NCBI GenBank assembly: GCA_900155495.1
Contig: FTLJ01000233.1
Coordinates: 1 to 64,000 of the forward strand
From: Porogramme epimiltina
Lineage: Eukaryota > Basidiomycota > Agaricomycetes > Polyporales > Polyporaceae
Length of the DNA: 64,000 bases
Direction: 5' to 3'
The notes under the pieces were generated by a model. That model had not been told where the DNA came from, ran no database searches, and saw nothing but the letters and a program-made list of their open reading frames with translations. Positions 10,257 to 21,482 of the stretch are shown here, piece by piece (the first letter of the stretch is position 1; each line of letters opens with the position of its first letter). The position numbers were made by a program, and so were the translations under genes.

Positions 10257-13011
10257 ATGCTCCGGCTTGTGTCGTCGGCCTCAAAGCCCTCGTCGGCGGG
10301 CGTGCTCGCTAAGGCTGTTGCATCACCGTCGTCGACGCGCTCAGGCATGCCCTCCCCTTCCTCGGTGTCAGTCGTTCTGCGACTTACACGCTGTTTTTAT
10401 AGGCCGCAGGACATTCGCCTCCTCCTCAGCGCGCCTGTCGGACATCACTCTTACTGTTGACGGGAAGGAGGTGACCGTGCCCCAAGGTACGTATACAAAT
10501 ATCGCCAGCATATCCGTATATCCCTCTCACACGACGGTATTAGGCTCTGCTTTGATTCAAGCTTGTGAGGCTGCGGGCGCAACAATACCAAGGTGCGTCT
10601 GGTGTCATTACCTGCTGTGAATGAGTCCTGACGTTGCCCCAGATTTTGTTACCATGACCGACTGGCTATCGCGGGTAACTGTCGGTGAGTGGGATTTGGT
10701 TCTGTGGGATGGAGAAGTTGTATTGAGAGGGTCTGTAGTATGTGCCTGGTCGAGGTAGAGAGGTCACCAAAACCAGTCGCTTCTTGGTATGTGCGCCCGC
10801 TCTTTTTCTCCACCACTATTTCGTTGACAGCAATCCAGCGCCATGCCAGCCATGCCTAACGCAAGGGTATGGACGAACACTCCCCTAGTCCATGAAGCCC
10901 GGTACGCTTTCCTGTCTTTCCGTTCTTCTTACTTGTTCTGACATCCATGTAGTGAGGGCGTCATGGAGTTCCTTCTATCCAACCATCCTTTAGACTGCCC
11001 CATCTGTGACCAGGGTGGCGAGTGCGACCTCCAGGACCAGTCCATGCGCTACGGTGCGGATCGGACACGGTTCCATGAAATTGCTGGCAAGCGTGCCGTA
11101 GAAGACAAGGACCTCGGGCCTCTCGTGAAGACCTCCATGAACCGCTGTATCCAGTGCACGCGGTGTGTCCGGTTCGCGAACGAAGTTGCGGGTGTAGAAG
11201 AGCTCGGTACGACCGGTCGTGGCAACGACATGCAGATCGGCACGTACGTCGCGAAGACGATGAACTCGGAGATGTCTGGGAACATCGTCGACCTCTGCCC
11301 CGTCGGTGCCCTGACCAGCAAGCCCTACGCGTTCCACGCGCGACCATGGGAGTTGAAGCACACTGACTCCGTGGACGTCATGGATGCTGTTGGCTCAAAT
11401 ATTCGCGTCGACTCCCGGGGCGTTGTCGTCATGCGCGTCCAGCCCCGGCCAAACGACGACGTCAACGAGGAGTGGATCAGCGACAAGACCCGTTACGCCT
11501 ACGACGGCCTCCGCTTCCAGCGGTTGACCGTCCCCCTCGTCAAGCAGGGTGACCGCTTCGTCTCGGCCTCATGGGAAGACGCACTTGCTACCATTGCCGA
11601 GGGTCTGGCCAAGTCGGGCGCGAAGGGTGACGAGATCAAGGCGGTTGCTGGTCACTTTGCGGACACCGAGTCGCTCGTTGCCCTCAAGGACTTCGTCAAC
11701 CGCCTCGGCTCCGACAACACCGCTCTCGACAGCGTTGGCGGCCATGCTGCACCGATACACGCCGTTGACGTGCGGTCCAACTACCTCTTCAACGCTACCA
11801 TTCCCGGTGTCGAGCAGGCTGATGCGATCCTCCTCGTCGGCACTAACCCACGACACGAGGCGGCGGTCCTCAACTCGCGTATTCGCAAGAGCTGGCTGCA
11901 CACCACGCTCGAGGTGGGCATGATCGGCGAGCGCGTCGACACCGCCTACGGCTACGAGTACCTCGGAAACGACGCGAAGGCGGTTGCGGACTTCGTTGCT
12001 GGCAAGGGCGAGTTCGCGAAGAAGTTCAAGGACGCGAAGCGGCCATTGATCATCGTCGGCAGCGCGCTCGCCGAGCACGCCGACGGCGCGACGGTGTACA
12101 ACGCGCTCGCCAAGTTCGTCGAGGCGAACAAGGAGAAGCTCGTCACCCCCGAATGGAACGGCTTCAGCGTCCTCCAGCGGGTACGTGTATCCCACGGTGC
12201 CGTAATTATAGCTCGGGGCACCCCGCTCACACGTTCATGACCAGGTCGCTTCGCGCCCTGCTGCGTACGACATCGGCTTCGTGCCTTCGAAGAAGGCTTC
12301 GACTACCAAGCCAAAGTTCGTCTTCCTCCTCAACGCCGACGAGGTCAACCCCAAGGACATCCCTGAGGACGCCTTCGTCGTCTACCAGGGCCACCATGGT
12401 GACCTCGGCGCCCAGTTCGCCGACGTCGTCCTCCCTGGCTCCGCCTACACCGAGAAGAGCACCACGTGGGTGAACACGGAGGGCCGGTCACAACTCGGCC
12501 GTGCTGCCGTTCCCCCACCAGGCGCTTCTCGCGAGGACTGGAAGATCATTCGGTATGAACCAGCTCTGTTTTCAGTCCTCGTGCCTCAGCTGATGTGTGT
12601 TCGTGCAGCGCGCTGTCTGAGGTCGTCGGCTCACCACTACCATACGACGACGTGCTCTCCCTCCGGGACCGCATGTGGGAGATCTCTCCCACGCTTATCC
12701 GCTACGACACCACCGAGCCTACGTCGGTGGAGGTCGCGCTGGCGGGCCTCAAGGCCCTCGCTGCGAGCACCGCGAACGCGAAGGCCACCGGCGAGCCGTT
12801 CAAGAAGCCCATCGAGAACTTCTACCAGACCGACCCCATCTCACGAGCGTGAGTTTCCCCTTCCGCTTGCTTTGAGTCGAGAACACGTTGCTAACTGGCT
12901 CGTTGCGTTCACAGATCGGTGACGATGGCGCAGTGCACGCGCTCGTTCGTTAAGGGCGAGGAGTACGAGTTCTCGGAGCTGTCGAGTGCCGCCGAAGCCG
13001 CGTTCGCGTGA
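10257..13011 (+). CDS. NDUFS1: NADH:ubiquinone oxidoreductase 75/78-kDa subunit (complex I)
   Basis: Largest peripheral-arm subunit of mitochondrial complex I; it carries electrons from the FMN domain toward quinone. It starts MLRLVSSASKPSSAG, a Ser/Arg-rich mitochondrial targeting peptide, and then the ferredoxin-like domain ITLTVDGKEVTVPQG. Cluster ligands are visible: N1b from FCYHDRLAIAGNC, RMCLVEVERSPKPVASC; N5 from FLLSNHPLDCPICDQGGECD; N4 from NRCIQCTRCVRF and NIVDLCPVGALTSKPYAF. The rest is the molybdopterin oxidoreductase-like fold, including GTTGRGNDMQIGTY and VEQADAILLVGTNPRHEA. The 5' third is cut by several small introns (about 10357-10960), then one long exon (to 12180) and three shorter ones. 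It ends SSAAEAAFA at 13011. No disruption was seen. Neurospora calls the orthologue nuo78. Confidence 0.96.
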
Positions 13012-13168
13012 TGTTCTTTGTAGACCGACCCGGGTATATGAAAACACATTTTTTCCACCTCTATGTTAAGCCAGGACTTCCAGTCGCACAGCCACTAATG
13101 TACATGATTTGAGACGCAGCCCGAGCCCGTTCCGTCCGTCCAGCGTCTGAGCAGCACACCACTGTCAG

Positions 13169-13865
13169 TCATAGGCCCCACTCGGCACGCCACGCTCCAG
13201 GAGCGGTGGGCGGGTGGGCGGTTGTCGCTTCCTTCACCCACAGTGGTGTGCCGTCGTCCCTGACATCGAGTATATACTCGGGAAAGACCGGATGGCGATC
13301 GCCGTGGCGCACCTGCCGCCACCCTGCCTCGCGCGCGGGGACCCATGTCCAGATTTGTACGCCGGCGGTGTGCGCGACCGCGTACAGCGACCCCGGGAGG
13401 ATGTCGGCGAGATCTGGGAGAGCGGAGGGGGGCGGTGGAGCGGTGAGTTGGGCGACGTGCGCGGCATCGGCGGTGTGCGCGGCGTCGGCGGGGTTGGGCG
13501 TGAGCGTGAACGCCAGATGTGACGCGCGAGGCGCGGCGGTCGTGGATTCTGCTCGGGGCTGGTTAACGACGCCTGGATGGGCTGCAGCGGTCGGGGAGGG
13601 CTGTGGGAAGGTGTATACGACCGTGACGGTTCTCGCCTCTCGGTCCTGTGCCCGTGCGCGCGGTTGGAGCCGCCGTCAACACCGAGCGCGCGGCGAGAGA
13701 TGTGAGCGTTCGCGGGAGGATTAGGCTCACCATCGAGATGCGGATGTGGCTGGGGCGCTCGCGGTGTGCCGCAGGACTAGCGTTTGCTCGCGTGGCGGTT
13801 TCTGGATGTGGGGCGCCGTGTCCCGCGGCGCTGGTGGGCGCTGTGTGGGTTGTGGACTGGAACAT
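13169..13865 (-). CDS. Uncharacterised spliced protein, 203 aa
   Basis: Two exons (13865-13731 and 13645-13169) separated by an 85-nt GT..AG intron in phase 0. The second exon has no internal Met, so simple start-to-stop scans miss it. Exon 1 starts MFQSTTHTAPTSAAGH behind a favourable AAGG-rich context. Exon 2 contains VTVVYTFPQPSP, an Ala/Thr/His-rich stretch, then an ordered-looking half with LPGSLYAVAHTAGVQIWTWV and HPVFPEYILDVRDDGTPLW, ending RAEWGL. It has no signal peptide or membrane segment and no family I recognise. It lies tail-to-tail with NDUFS1 (157 bp between the ends). Codon use is GC-rich like its neighbours, and the clean open frame across the join is the main evidence that it is real. 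Confidence 0.6.
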
Positions 13866-15644
13866 CTTCCTTGGTATCGTTCGACGGAGGGCGTGCGTTG
13901 GGTTTTCGCCTCTCTATCCCTCTTTATACGCGCGCGCTAGCGGATATAGCCCTCTGCGCTCGGGCGACCCGCAGTGTCAGGCAAGTCGCGCGAAGAACAT
14001 TTGCTAGGGCAAGGATCGGGCACTCGGCATCCACGGCCTCGTTCGCGCGCTGTGGCAGCTCGAGCGCTGCCGCGCGCGGCATGCTCGAAGGACTACTCGC
14101 GTAACGCGAAAGAGCTAGAAAGTAGTTCTATGGCGAGCTGTTGCGTCAGGCCATCATAACATGGTCGTACAGCCTCGGGCCACCTTGCAGCCGTTCGGGG
14201 CGGCGGCATCCCCTCGATCGTCCTCCGCGATCTCCATTGGGGCGGCAGGGTAACGGCACGTCTACTCAACGCCGAGTCGGCTGGCAGGATGCCGCCGCGG
14301 CACGATCCCGCGAGTGCCGTCCACGAGAGGAGTATGCCGAACGTTCCGTCCCTCCTCCCCACGACTCCGCGGTGTCTTGGACTTCGGCAGCAAGACGGCT
14401 TGCGTTCGAGGTTCTAGTGCCCGGCATCCCACGAACGGCGCAAATAATAACATTTTATTATTGTTCGACAGAGCTGGCTTCGGCACGCCACGGCACCCGC
14501 ATTCGACGTCTCGGCATCGCCCGCCGAGCGCGCAACTTCTCGCCGGCTCCGCGCTTACTCTCGGACTGGAGAGTTCGGGGGGGGGGGGGGGGGGGCAAGT
14601 CCCAGCGGCACGCAGGCCGCCGTCCGAGCGGTGGGATCCTGCTGACTGCGGACGGCAGCTGAGCCGTTCCGTGCCCGTCCCCGTCGAGGCACACCTGCCG
14701 CCGCCGACACCTTCGACGGTCGAGGCCGCGATGGGCCCGGCGAAGCCCAACGGCGGCTTCGGGCTCGTCGGTTCCCGGGGATTGCTTCTTTTAGAGGCCA
14801 GGGCGCCGCTCGGGAGGGGCCGAGGCTCCTATCCCCCCCTCTCTCTCTCCTGGTGTGCGGCGCTGCTGGGTGAGGGTTAGTCTGGTTTGGCACGGCTCCT
14901 CGGCAGGGCGATGGATCTTAGGTTTTCGGCACGGTCGCGGCTGGACAGAAGTGTGTGCCAGCCCTTTGGACTGACCGTCAGGATATTAAATGCCGGATAG
15001 ACTAGAAGAATATTCTGTCCGTAGTGCCTTAATGTTGAGGATGGGGAAGTACGCTTGTGAGCTCTTCGCGTGGGGTAAGTTGAGGTAATAAGAAGCAGAA
15101 TTTCCCCAGGTTGCGGGGATTCACCAGATTTGCTCGCCGTAAGCCACACGACCCCTTGCAGCTCGGGGCGTGGTCTTGTCTATACGTAGTTAAACCTTCT
15201 ACTTGATCTCGATACACCACCTAAAACGTTTAAGATATCACCAAAAGCACCCGGTGTACGGGAGACTTGATACTTACAGGATGTATTCCTCCAGGGACCA
15301 TCAATGGACGTGAGCACATCCCCGGCGGGAATCCTTGCGTACGGCAGGTTACACTGCTCTTTGCCTCACAGGCGGAGATCGAGTCTTCTAACTGCTAACC
15401 TTCCGCGCTTTTTCGGGGCCGAGCGGACCGTATGAGGTTCACCAGAAATGTGAGTGATAATTATGTCGTTTTGCAAGAAAAATACAGCTATGATTGACAA
15501 CGCTTCTCTTTCCTTTCCTCTCGGACCTTACGGACGCGAGATTAGTACACGGTGCCTGATGTGTAAACGTCCACTTACCTATACCAATGTCACCCGCTCC
15601 CACCGCTCACCCCGAACGGCAAAAACTCGCTTCCCCGACGCTGC
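13866..15644. other. Intergenic, no gene recognised; contains a long poly-G tract
   Basis: High-GC open frames between 14100 and 14900 overlap on both strands and show no conserved motif. The part from 14900 to 15450 is AT-richer and without coding signal. The first part contains the promoter of the 203-aa minus-strand gene. Confidence 0.45.
14577..14595 (+). repeat. Poly-G tract, 19 nt
   Basis: An uninterrupted run of 19 G. It may be a true mononucleotide repeat or a region of low sequencing and assembly reliability, given the other G-biased errors at the start of the window. Confidence 0.9.
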
Positions 15645-17455
15645 CTACACGACCTTCTTCGCCGTCCAGAACGCGGCGTGGTACACATACCCGAGCATGC
15701 TCTGCGCGTTGTTCGTGTACGTCGTGTCGATTATCCTCTCGTTCTGCACTCACGCGTCAGCGTTTCGCCAGTCCGCGGCACTGGAAACACCATCATAGCG
15801 TGAGACACTCACGGATACCTCGAAGCCGATCTTGCGCGCAAGCGCCTTGACCTCCTCAAGCGTGAGCTCGACGGAGGGGTCGTTCGAGTTGTTGCTCTCC
15901 CAGTGCCAGAGGAGCGGGCCGAGGTTGATCCACACGCCGCCCGGCGCGAGGGCGTCGTAGATGATGCGGAGGTAGTTCACGACGTTCTTTGCCTGCAAAC
16001 CGGAAGTCAGCGAGCAGAGAGGGCAGCTGGCGAGGGAATGCGTACAGTGTCGATGAAGAAGCACGTGAGGACCGCGTCCCATTGCCCGGCGTGCGATTCG
16101 CCGTTGTGCGCGTGGCCGCCGTAGATCTCCTCAAAGTCACCTGCGAAATGTGAGTTGGCGTGGCGAACCGGAAGGTGCTGCATCCTAACCTGCGACAAGG
16201 GAGAAGTCCGCCCCCTCGGGGAGGGACGCAGGGAGAACATCGGGGATGGTGATGGGGCGGAGGAGGGCGGCATTGCTCGGGATGTTGGAGAACGAGTGGA
16301 CGTAGGGGTAGATCGTGTGCTTGTCGATCGCGTCCGTCCTGCGTGCGAGGCTCGTCAGCGGGCGGGGCGGCAGCAGCAGCGCGAGGGCGGACGGCGGCGC
16401 GGGCACCTATTCAGCATGTAGAACGAGGTCAGCAGCATGTAGTGGGAGAACTCGTTCCCCTGGCACGCGAATCCTGCGCGGACGGTGAGCGGGACGACGA
16501 TGGCTGTGTATAGAAGGTGAGTGACGCACCGAGGTTCGCTACGTCCCATGCGAGGCGTCCCAGTCCAGCGCCGGGGACGAGCACTCTGAAGTTTCCTCTG
16601 TAGTTTACTGTCAGCCATTGTGGGACCACGAGAGGTGTCCTCGTCCCCACCTTTCTTCTGACGGGATGTCAGAGAAGTGCTCCAATAGAGCCTCTTTCAT
16701 CGGCTCGTAGCACGCATCGCGTTCTACTTTACCCTGTCAGACCAGGTGAGCAGGAGCAGCACGAGCTGAGAATGCGTGGAGGAGACGGACCTCTGCGCTC
16801 CAGTCGCGGACGAGCTGCTTGAGGGTGCTCCGTAGTTTGTCCATGTCGTTCTCCGTCGGCCGGTAGTTTTTCTTGACACCCCCGCCCGAGCGGGACGTCC
16901 ATGGCTGGGCGCGGTCGTGCGAGTGAGAGTGCGAGTGCGAGCCGTGAGTGTGAGAATGCGAGTGGCTGTGGGCATCCCCTTCCGGCACTAGGTCAGAGAA
17001 AGTTCCACGGTACAAAAGGCGGCCCTTACCAGACGAGCAAGGGGCGGCCTCATCCTCGTCCGAGTCTGAGTCGTCCTGGTCGTTTCCCTTGAGCTCTGGG
17101 TCGTCGTCGTCCGGATCGGGGCTGAAGATCTCGGGGCTCGCGATGACGGCGTCGAGGAAGGCGGCGTTGGCCAGGATCGCGTTATCGGCGGCCAATATGC
17201 GCTCTTTGTACCCGATGGCGTCGAGAAGATCCCGATCGGCGAGCGGGAGGGTGTGGATGTCCTTCCGCCGCCGGTTGTTCGCGTTCAGCTGGAGGAAGGG
17301 GGGAGCGGAGGAGCTCCAGTCAACGGCTGCACACTCGGGATTACGCGTCGGGCGGGGGGGCTTCTCACGGCATACTGCGAGTACTGCTGGAACGTGGCGA
17401 TGACGCTGGAGAAGTGGGCCTCTTCCTCCTCGACCTGCTTGGCGGTGAACGGCAT
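15645..17455 (-). CDS. Carnosine N-methyltransferase-like (N2227 family) SAM-dependent methyltransferase
   Basis: Predicted cytosolic methyltransferase related to CARNMT1 and yeast YNL092W; the substrate in fungi is uncertain. It starts MPFTAKQVEEEEAHFSSV. Order of visible parts: an N-terminal helical segment (LLDAIGYKERILAADNAILA), an acidic Asp/Glu linker, a histidine-serine repeat (rev. 16975-16910), then NDMDKLRSTLKQLVRDWSAE and EALLEHFSDIP. The SAM-binding motif is FRVLVPGAGLGRLAWDVA, followed by FACQGNEFSHYMLLTSFYMLN, TIYPYVHSFSN and WDAVLTCFFIDTAKN. After that come GGVWINLGPLLWHW and ELTLEEVKALARKIGFEVS. The last exon (after an intron ending GAGTGCAG) gives NERIIDTTYTNNAQSM and AFWTAKKVV. 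Many small introns. The head-to-head neighbour starts at 18591. Confidence 0.87.
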
Positions 17456-18590
17456 CCTGCCGGGTTTTTGAAGGCCTTCCGAGGGCGAACTACGTCGGAT
17501 GCGACTCGGGATCAAGCGACGGATTCGAGAGAGCGCTGGGTCTAAGCGATGGAGAGTCTGCAAATGGAAATGGAGACGCCCGAGAGGCTTCGCGTCGATG
17601 TGGGGCCTGGGCCTTCCTCCCTCCGATCACGATCTCTCGAGCCGCCGACGCTGACCTCAACGTCATTCGCCCATGTCTTGGCAGCTGGTCTTCTGCTAAA
17701 CGCGATGCAATCGACAAGAGATATGAAATCTTTATCTCAATGCACCGAGCGCTCCCAACTTCCCATCTAGTCTCTTCGCTCTCAGCTCTTCTTGTTTTGA
17801 CAGCTCCGCTGCGCGATACGTCAAAATGCTGAAGATTGTCAGTGCGGCCCCTCGTCCACACTGCCCTCCCCTGTCGATGTTCTGGCTGAAGTGTCCCGGT
17901 GCCGGCTGGAGACCGCAAGGGAGAAGACCGGGCAAGAAAACGTTTCGGCCAAAAAGCACGACGGTCGGCATTCCCTGAAATCGATCGGTGGCTGACGATC
18001 GGCCGATTCGCGATCTAGTGAGACCAGCGACTTTCGTCCACGCTGATAAGATCGTAACAAGACAGCATGTATCAGAACGTTCGCCTTTCCGAACACGAGG
18101 AGTCACGAGGCTTTCTGGGGCCCGTGGTCATGCAGACAGGGTCGGAGTTTGTGGTCGACAAAGGGACCACTCGTTCTGCGATGCGCACACATAGCGGGCG
18201 GTCCACATCTCGTTCCGCGGGCCACAAACGGATGTGGCTGGCCACCGAGGACGGGTCCGCCTCATCGCATGTCTCAGCTTTACCGGGACTCTCGGGGCCG
18301 CGTTTGAGGGATCAGGGTTTGCTAGCAACGTCGCAGACTCATCTTGCAGCATGGAGGGAAAATCAGTTTTATCAGGGGATAGAATGCTTCTACAGTCCTT
18401 TCTTCCGGCACGAGAAGCCGAGTCCTCGATCGCCAGACAGCCTGTCAACCCCTCGACAGCCTCTTTGTGGGCGCTATATATAAGTATATTGCTCCTTGCT
18501 TTTTCAACCACCATCCTCACCCCGCTACCCCCATCATTCCATCCTGACCCCTCAATCGTGCTCAGCACGCTGCCCGCCTGAGTGCCGATC
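17456..18590. promoter_or_regulatory. Divergent intergenic region with a TATA box for the + strand gene
   Basis: This 1,135-bp gap lies between divergent genes. The sequence 17790-18470 shows open frames on both strands but no recognisable protein. The last 110 bp look like a core promoter for the gene at 18591. Confidence 0.5.
18475..18483 (+). promoter_or_regulatory. TATA box
   Basis: TATATATAA lies 108 nt upstream of the start codon at 18591, in an otherwise GC-rich context and followed by a pyrimidine-rich stretch. Position and sequence fit a fungal core promoter. Confidence 0.55.
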
Positions 18591-19929
18591 ATGCAAGCAC
18601 CCCGCTCCCCTGCGTGCGTCCCCCAGCCCTCTTGCGAACGCACAACCCTGTCCCTGGGGGCGCTCGCGCTCGCCGGCGTGCCGCCCGACAATCTTGAGCT
18701 CATCATCGTGCGTACTTCTGAACCACCGCCACTGACTTCGCCCCAACTCACGCCTCGGCTCTCGAACAGGACTGGGAGAACAGAAAGACGACCGTTCAGT
18801 TCACCTTGAACCACGGCGAAGATGGGCCCCGTTCCATCCTGGGCTCGTAGGTCCCCTCTCAGCATCGCTTCAACACGAATTGACTATAGCGTCCTCCAGC
18901 ATCGCCGACGTTGTTAAGTGCGGAAGTTCACTCGCGCAAGGCGCTGCTGCCGCGCCGAACCCTGAGAACGGCCGCGGGGAGAACGCTGCCCCTCGGGTGC
19001 ACGCGTCTGCCAGGGACGAGGGGGCCGCGCGCCCCCGCCGCCCATCGATCCCCCTCCCGCGGCTGCATGAGATGCGCCATGGGCCCCCCGAGAGTGTTTC
19101 TGGGGTCGGCCCCTCACGTGCGCCCGCGCCCGCGGCGCGGCACGACCCGCTGCTCCCCATGCAGAGGGGGAGGCGCACGGGAATTCCCCTTTCTGCGTCA
19201 TCGTCGCGCGAGTCCACCCCGGCCTCGTCTGTCGCCGCGAGTGATACGGACGACGAGCAGCCGCCCGTCTCGGCAGTGTCCGCGGGCTCCGCCTCGTCGT
19301 CCTCGGGCGCGTCGTGCGCCCCGTTTACACCCACCACGTCTGCTGCGTGCTCTGCCTCTACGGCATCTTCTTCGCGAGCGGGACCGTCCTCGGGTCCCTC
19401 CATCAGAGGGGCGGCCGTGAGGGGTCCGCCAGTCAAGATTGAGAAAGTGAAGGCTGAAAAGGTCGTGAGCAAGAAGCTGTACGTGCGCCCGTTTCGCCGC
19501 CCGTCAAAGCGCCCGTTGCTGATGGCTCCGGATCCATTTAGGAAGGAAGTGCTCTACCCCATCAAGGAAAAGTGGAAAATCTCGAAACAGCACAACTGGG
19601 TGACTTGGTACAAGACTTCTTCGCAAGAGCCACTGCTTGGCGGCCCCAGCAAGTCACTAGAAGCGCGCCTCGGCCATATCTATGTTCACAAGCACGCCAA
19701 AGGCGTCCAACTGTGGATGTATTCGCCCACCGACTCGGAAGAGTACGACGAGGTCACCGGGAAGCGGAAGCTGGCCTGGAGGAAGGTCCACGAAGGGTGT
19801 TCCCATCCGAAAGCCCACTTGGAGAACTACGAGTTGATCATTAACGAGGACGACAACCCGCGTTGGGTCACACACGTGCACGCTCGCAAGTTCAACAAGG
19901 ACAAGAGAAAGATGAGACGGTACCTTTAG
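18591..19929 (+). CDS. Uncharacterised basidiomycete-type protein, about 400 aa
   Basis: Three exons. Exon 1 is MQAPRSPACVPQ to DNLELII. Exon 2 begins DWENRKTTVQFTLNHGEDG. Exon 3 joins as SILGS-IADVVKCGSS, using the acceptor at about 18900 that keeps frame. Residues about 75-250 are low complexity (Ala/Ser/Pro/Arg-rich) and probably disordered. The C-terminal 150 residues look folded: VVSKKLYVRPFRRPSKRP, KEKWKISKQHNWVTWYKT, LEARLGHIYVHKHAKGVQLW and NPRWVTHVHARKFNKDKRKM. The basic clusters would fit nuclear localisation, which is inference. I recognise no domain. The stop at 19929 follows a Lys/Arg-rich tail. Confidence 0.65.
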
Positions 19930-21482
19930 GGTTGACAGCCCAGAGTAGATTGAGAGGGGCCGCCAGGTAAGCTTTTTTTCAAGCGCGCGCCACTGTATAG
20001 GGGTTGGATAGCTCATACCTGTGCAACAGGAGTCCGCCCATCTTATGTATGCCGCCATATACCCTACATGTATTTTTACCCCCATTACCCTTATGACTAG
20101 ATAATATGTATGCTGCATTGAGAGTGTATACTATGAACTACGCACATTGTCTACCCTACTTATTTTGAACCTGCCCATGCGGGGCGTGCGAAGAAACCCG
20201 CTGGGGTCACATCTGCTTTCGACTTTCCTGCCCACAGGCTGTGAACGCGGCAACATATCATGATGGAGTAAACTGCACCTCCACAATTCTCTTGAGTTGG
20301 TGGCTCTCCTGCACTGCAAGCCTGCGATGTGGTAGGAAGGGGGCCATGCCATAATGTGGATAAACTTTAGCCTCTGGAAGCGACGCTACAAAGATATTCC
20401 TCGGCAATGGGAGTCTGACAAGCTGACATGCTCTTGATGACCACATCTCTATTGTCGTCGAGGCCACAACAGGCCACAACGTCATCCTCAGATGTGCCAC
20501 TCACCTAAGAATATATCCCCCTCTCATGACAAGCGTAAACGCGCTGGCTCAGCTCCAGCGCTCGATGGCGTGCGTCAGCAAGACCTTGTCCCCTTCCAGC
20601 TTGTGTCATCCTGCCCGCGGGCGCGAGCGTCTTGTGCGCGTCTGGACGCAACTTGGCAAGGCCGCGGCCTGAAAACACCGCCGGGCGGGTGAGTGCCCAT
20701 TCCAGCGCGTGCGCGCGCTCGGCCCCAGTTATTATGCACGATACTTATTTTTGGTGGCGCCGAAGGCGAGCACTCACCGGCACCTGGTCCGCACGGGGGA
20801 TATGTGGGAGGGCTCATTGGAGCGTGGACACTGGACACGGGGGACGGGTGCTTATATTTGTCTTGGGAAGAGCTGAGGCTGCGCGCCTCGAGGGCGAAGG
20901 CACGCCGAATGGGGCCGTGTGATCGTGCGCGACAGTTGAACGGAGGTGGCGAGACGCGGACTCCGGAGACTGTTTCGAGTGCGTCAGCGCCGCTCGACGC
21001 GAATCGTGGCGCGCCGTACGCGAGGGCCTTCTTCCGACTTGGGATTTGGGAGGGATGTGTTGGGATGCTGGGAGATATCTGCTCGTGGGGGGGGGGGGGG
21101 GGTGCAGGGAGTGTCCCTTGCATCATGGTGCCCTGAGAGTGGAGCGGCTTGATTTTTAAAGGCGAGGTGAAGGATGATGCAATCCAAGCCCCAGGTCGAG
21201 CCGGCCGCGGGGAACGTGGGAGTGGAAATTGAAGCTCCGACACAAGACTACCTTGGCTCCCTTTCGGGGCTAGAACCTTGTAGGTGGAAACTAAGTTCGC
21301 CGCTCAAACCCATTCTGCGCCCGCTCTGCGCCCGAGAGAGAGGCCTCCCCCGCCCGTTGCTCACGCACTGCCATACCAACGGCGAGCCCCCGCCATTCCC
21401 TCCTCCGCTTTCTCTCCCTCCTTTTCTCTCCTTCAACGACCAGGAAGCTCCTCTACCCGCTCCGGGAGCACCTAGGTGCACC
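19930..21482. other. Intergenic upstream region of the chitin synthase
   Basis: A 1.55-kb stretch with no supported gene. Open frames at 20575-21243 (minus) and 20632-21136 (plus) overlap each other and lack motifs. It contains a 16-nt poly-G run and, at 21300-21470, a C/T-rich leader typical of highly expressed fungal genes. Confidence 0.5.
21087..21102 (+). repeat. Poly-G tract, 16 nt
   Basis: An uninterrupted run of about 16 G upstream of the chitin synthase gene. It may be genuine or a weak spot in the assembly. Confidence 0.85.

Noticed and set aside
13206..13724. 172-codon plus-strand frame
   Set aside because: It is antisense to the better supported two-exon minus-strand gene and is low complexity (Ala/Gly/Arg).
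20575..21243. 222-codon minus-strand frame upstream of the chitin synthase
   Set aside because: Pro/Arg/Ser-rich and crossed by the poly-G tract; no motif, and it overlaps the expected promoter and leader of the chitin synthase.
21174..21482. N-terminal extension of the chitin synthase to the Met at 21174
   Set aside because: The extra 100 residues are not family-like and the region is C/T-rich like a leader. The Met at 21483 starts the sequence that looks like class V enzymes.
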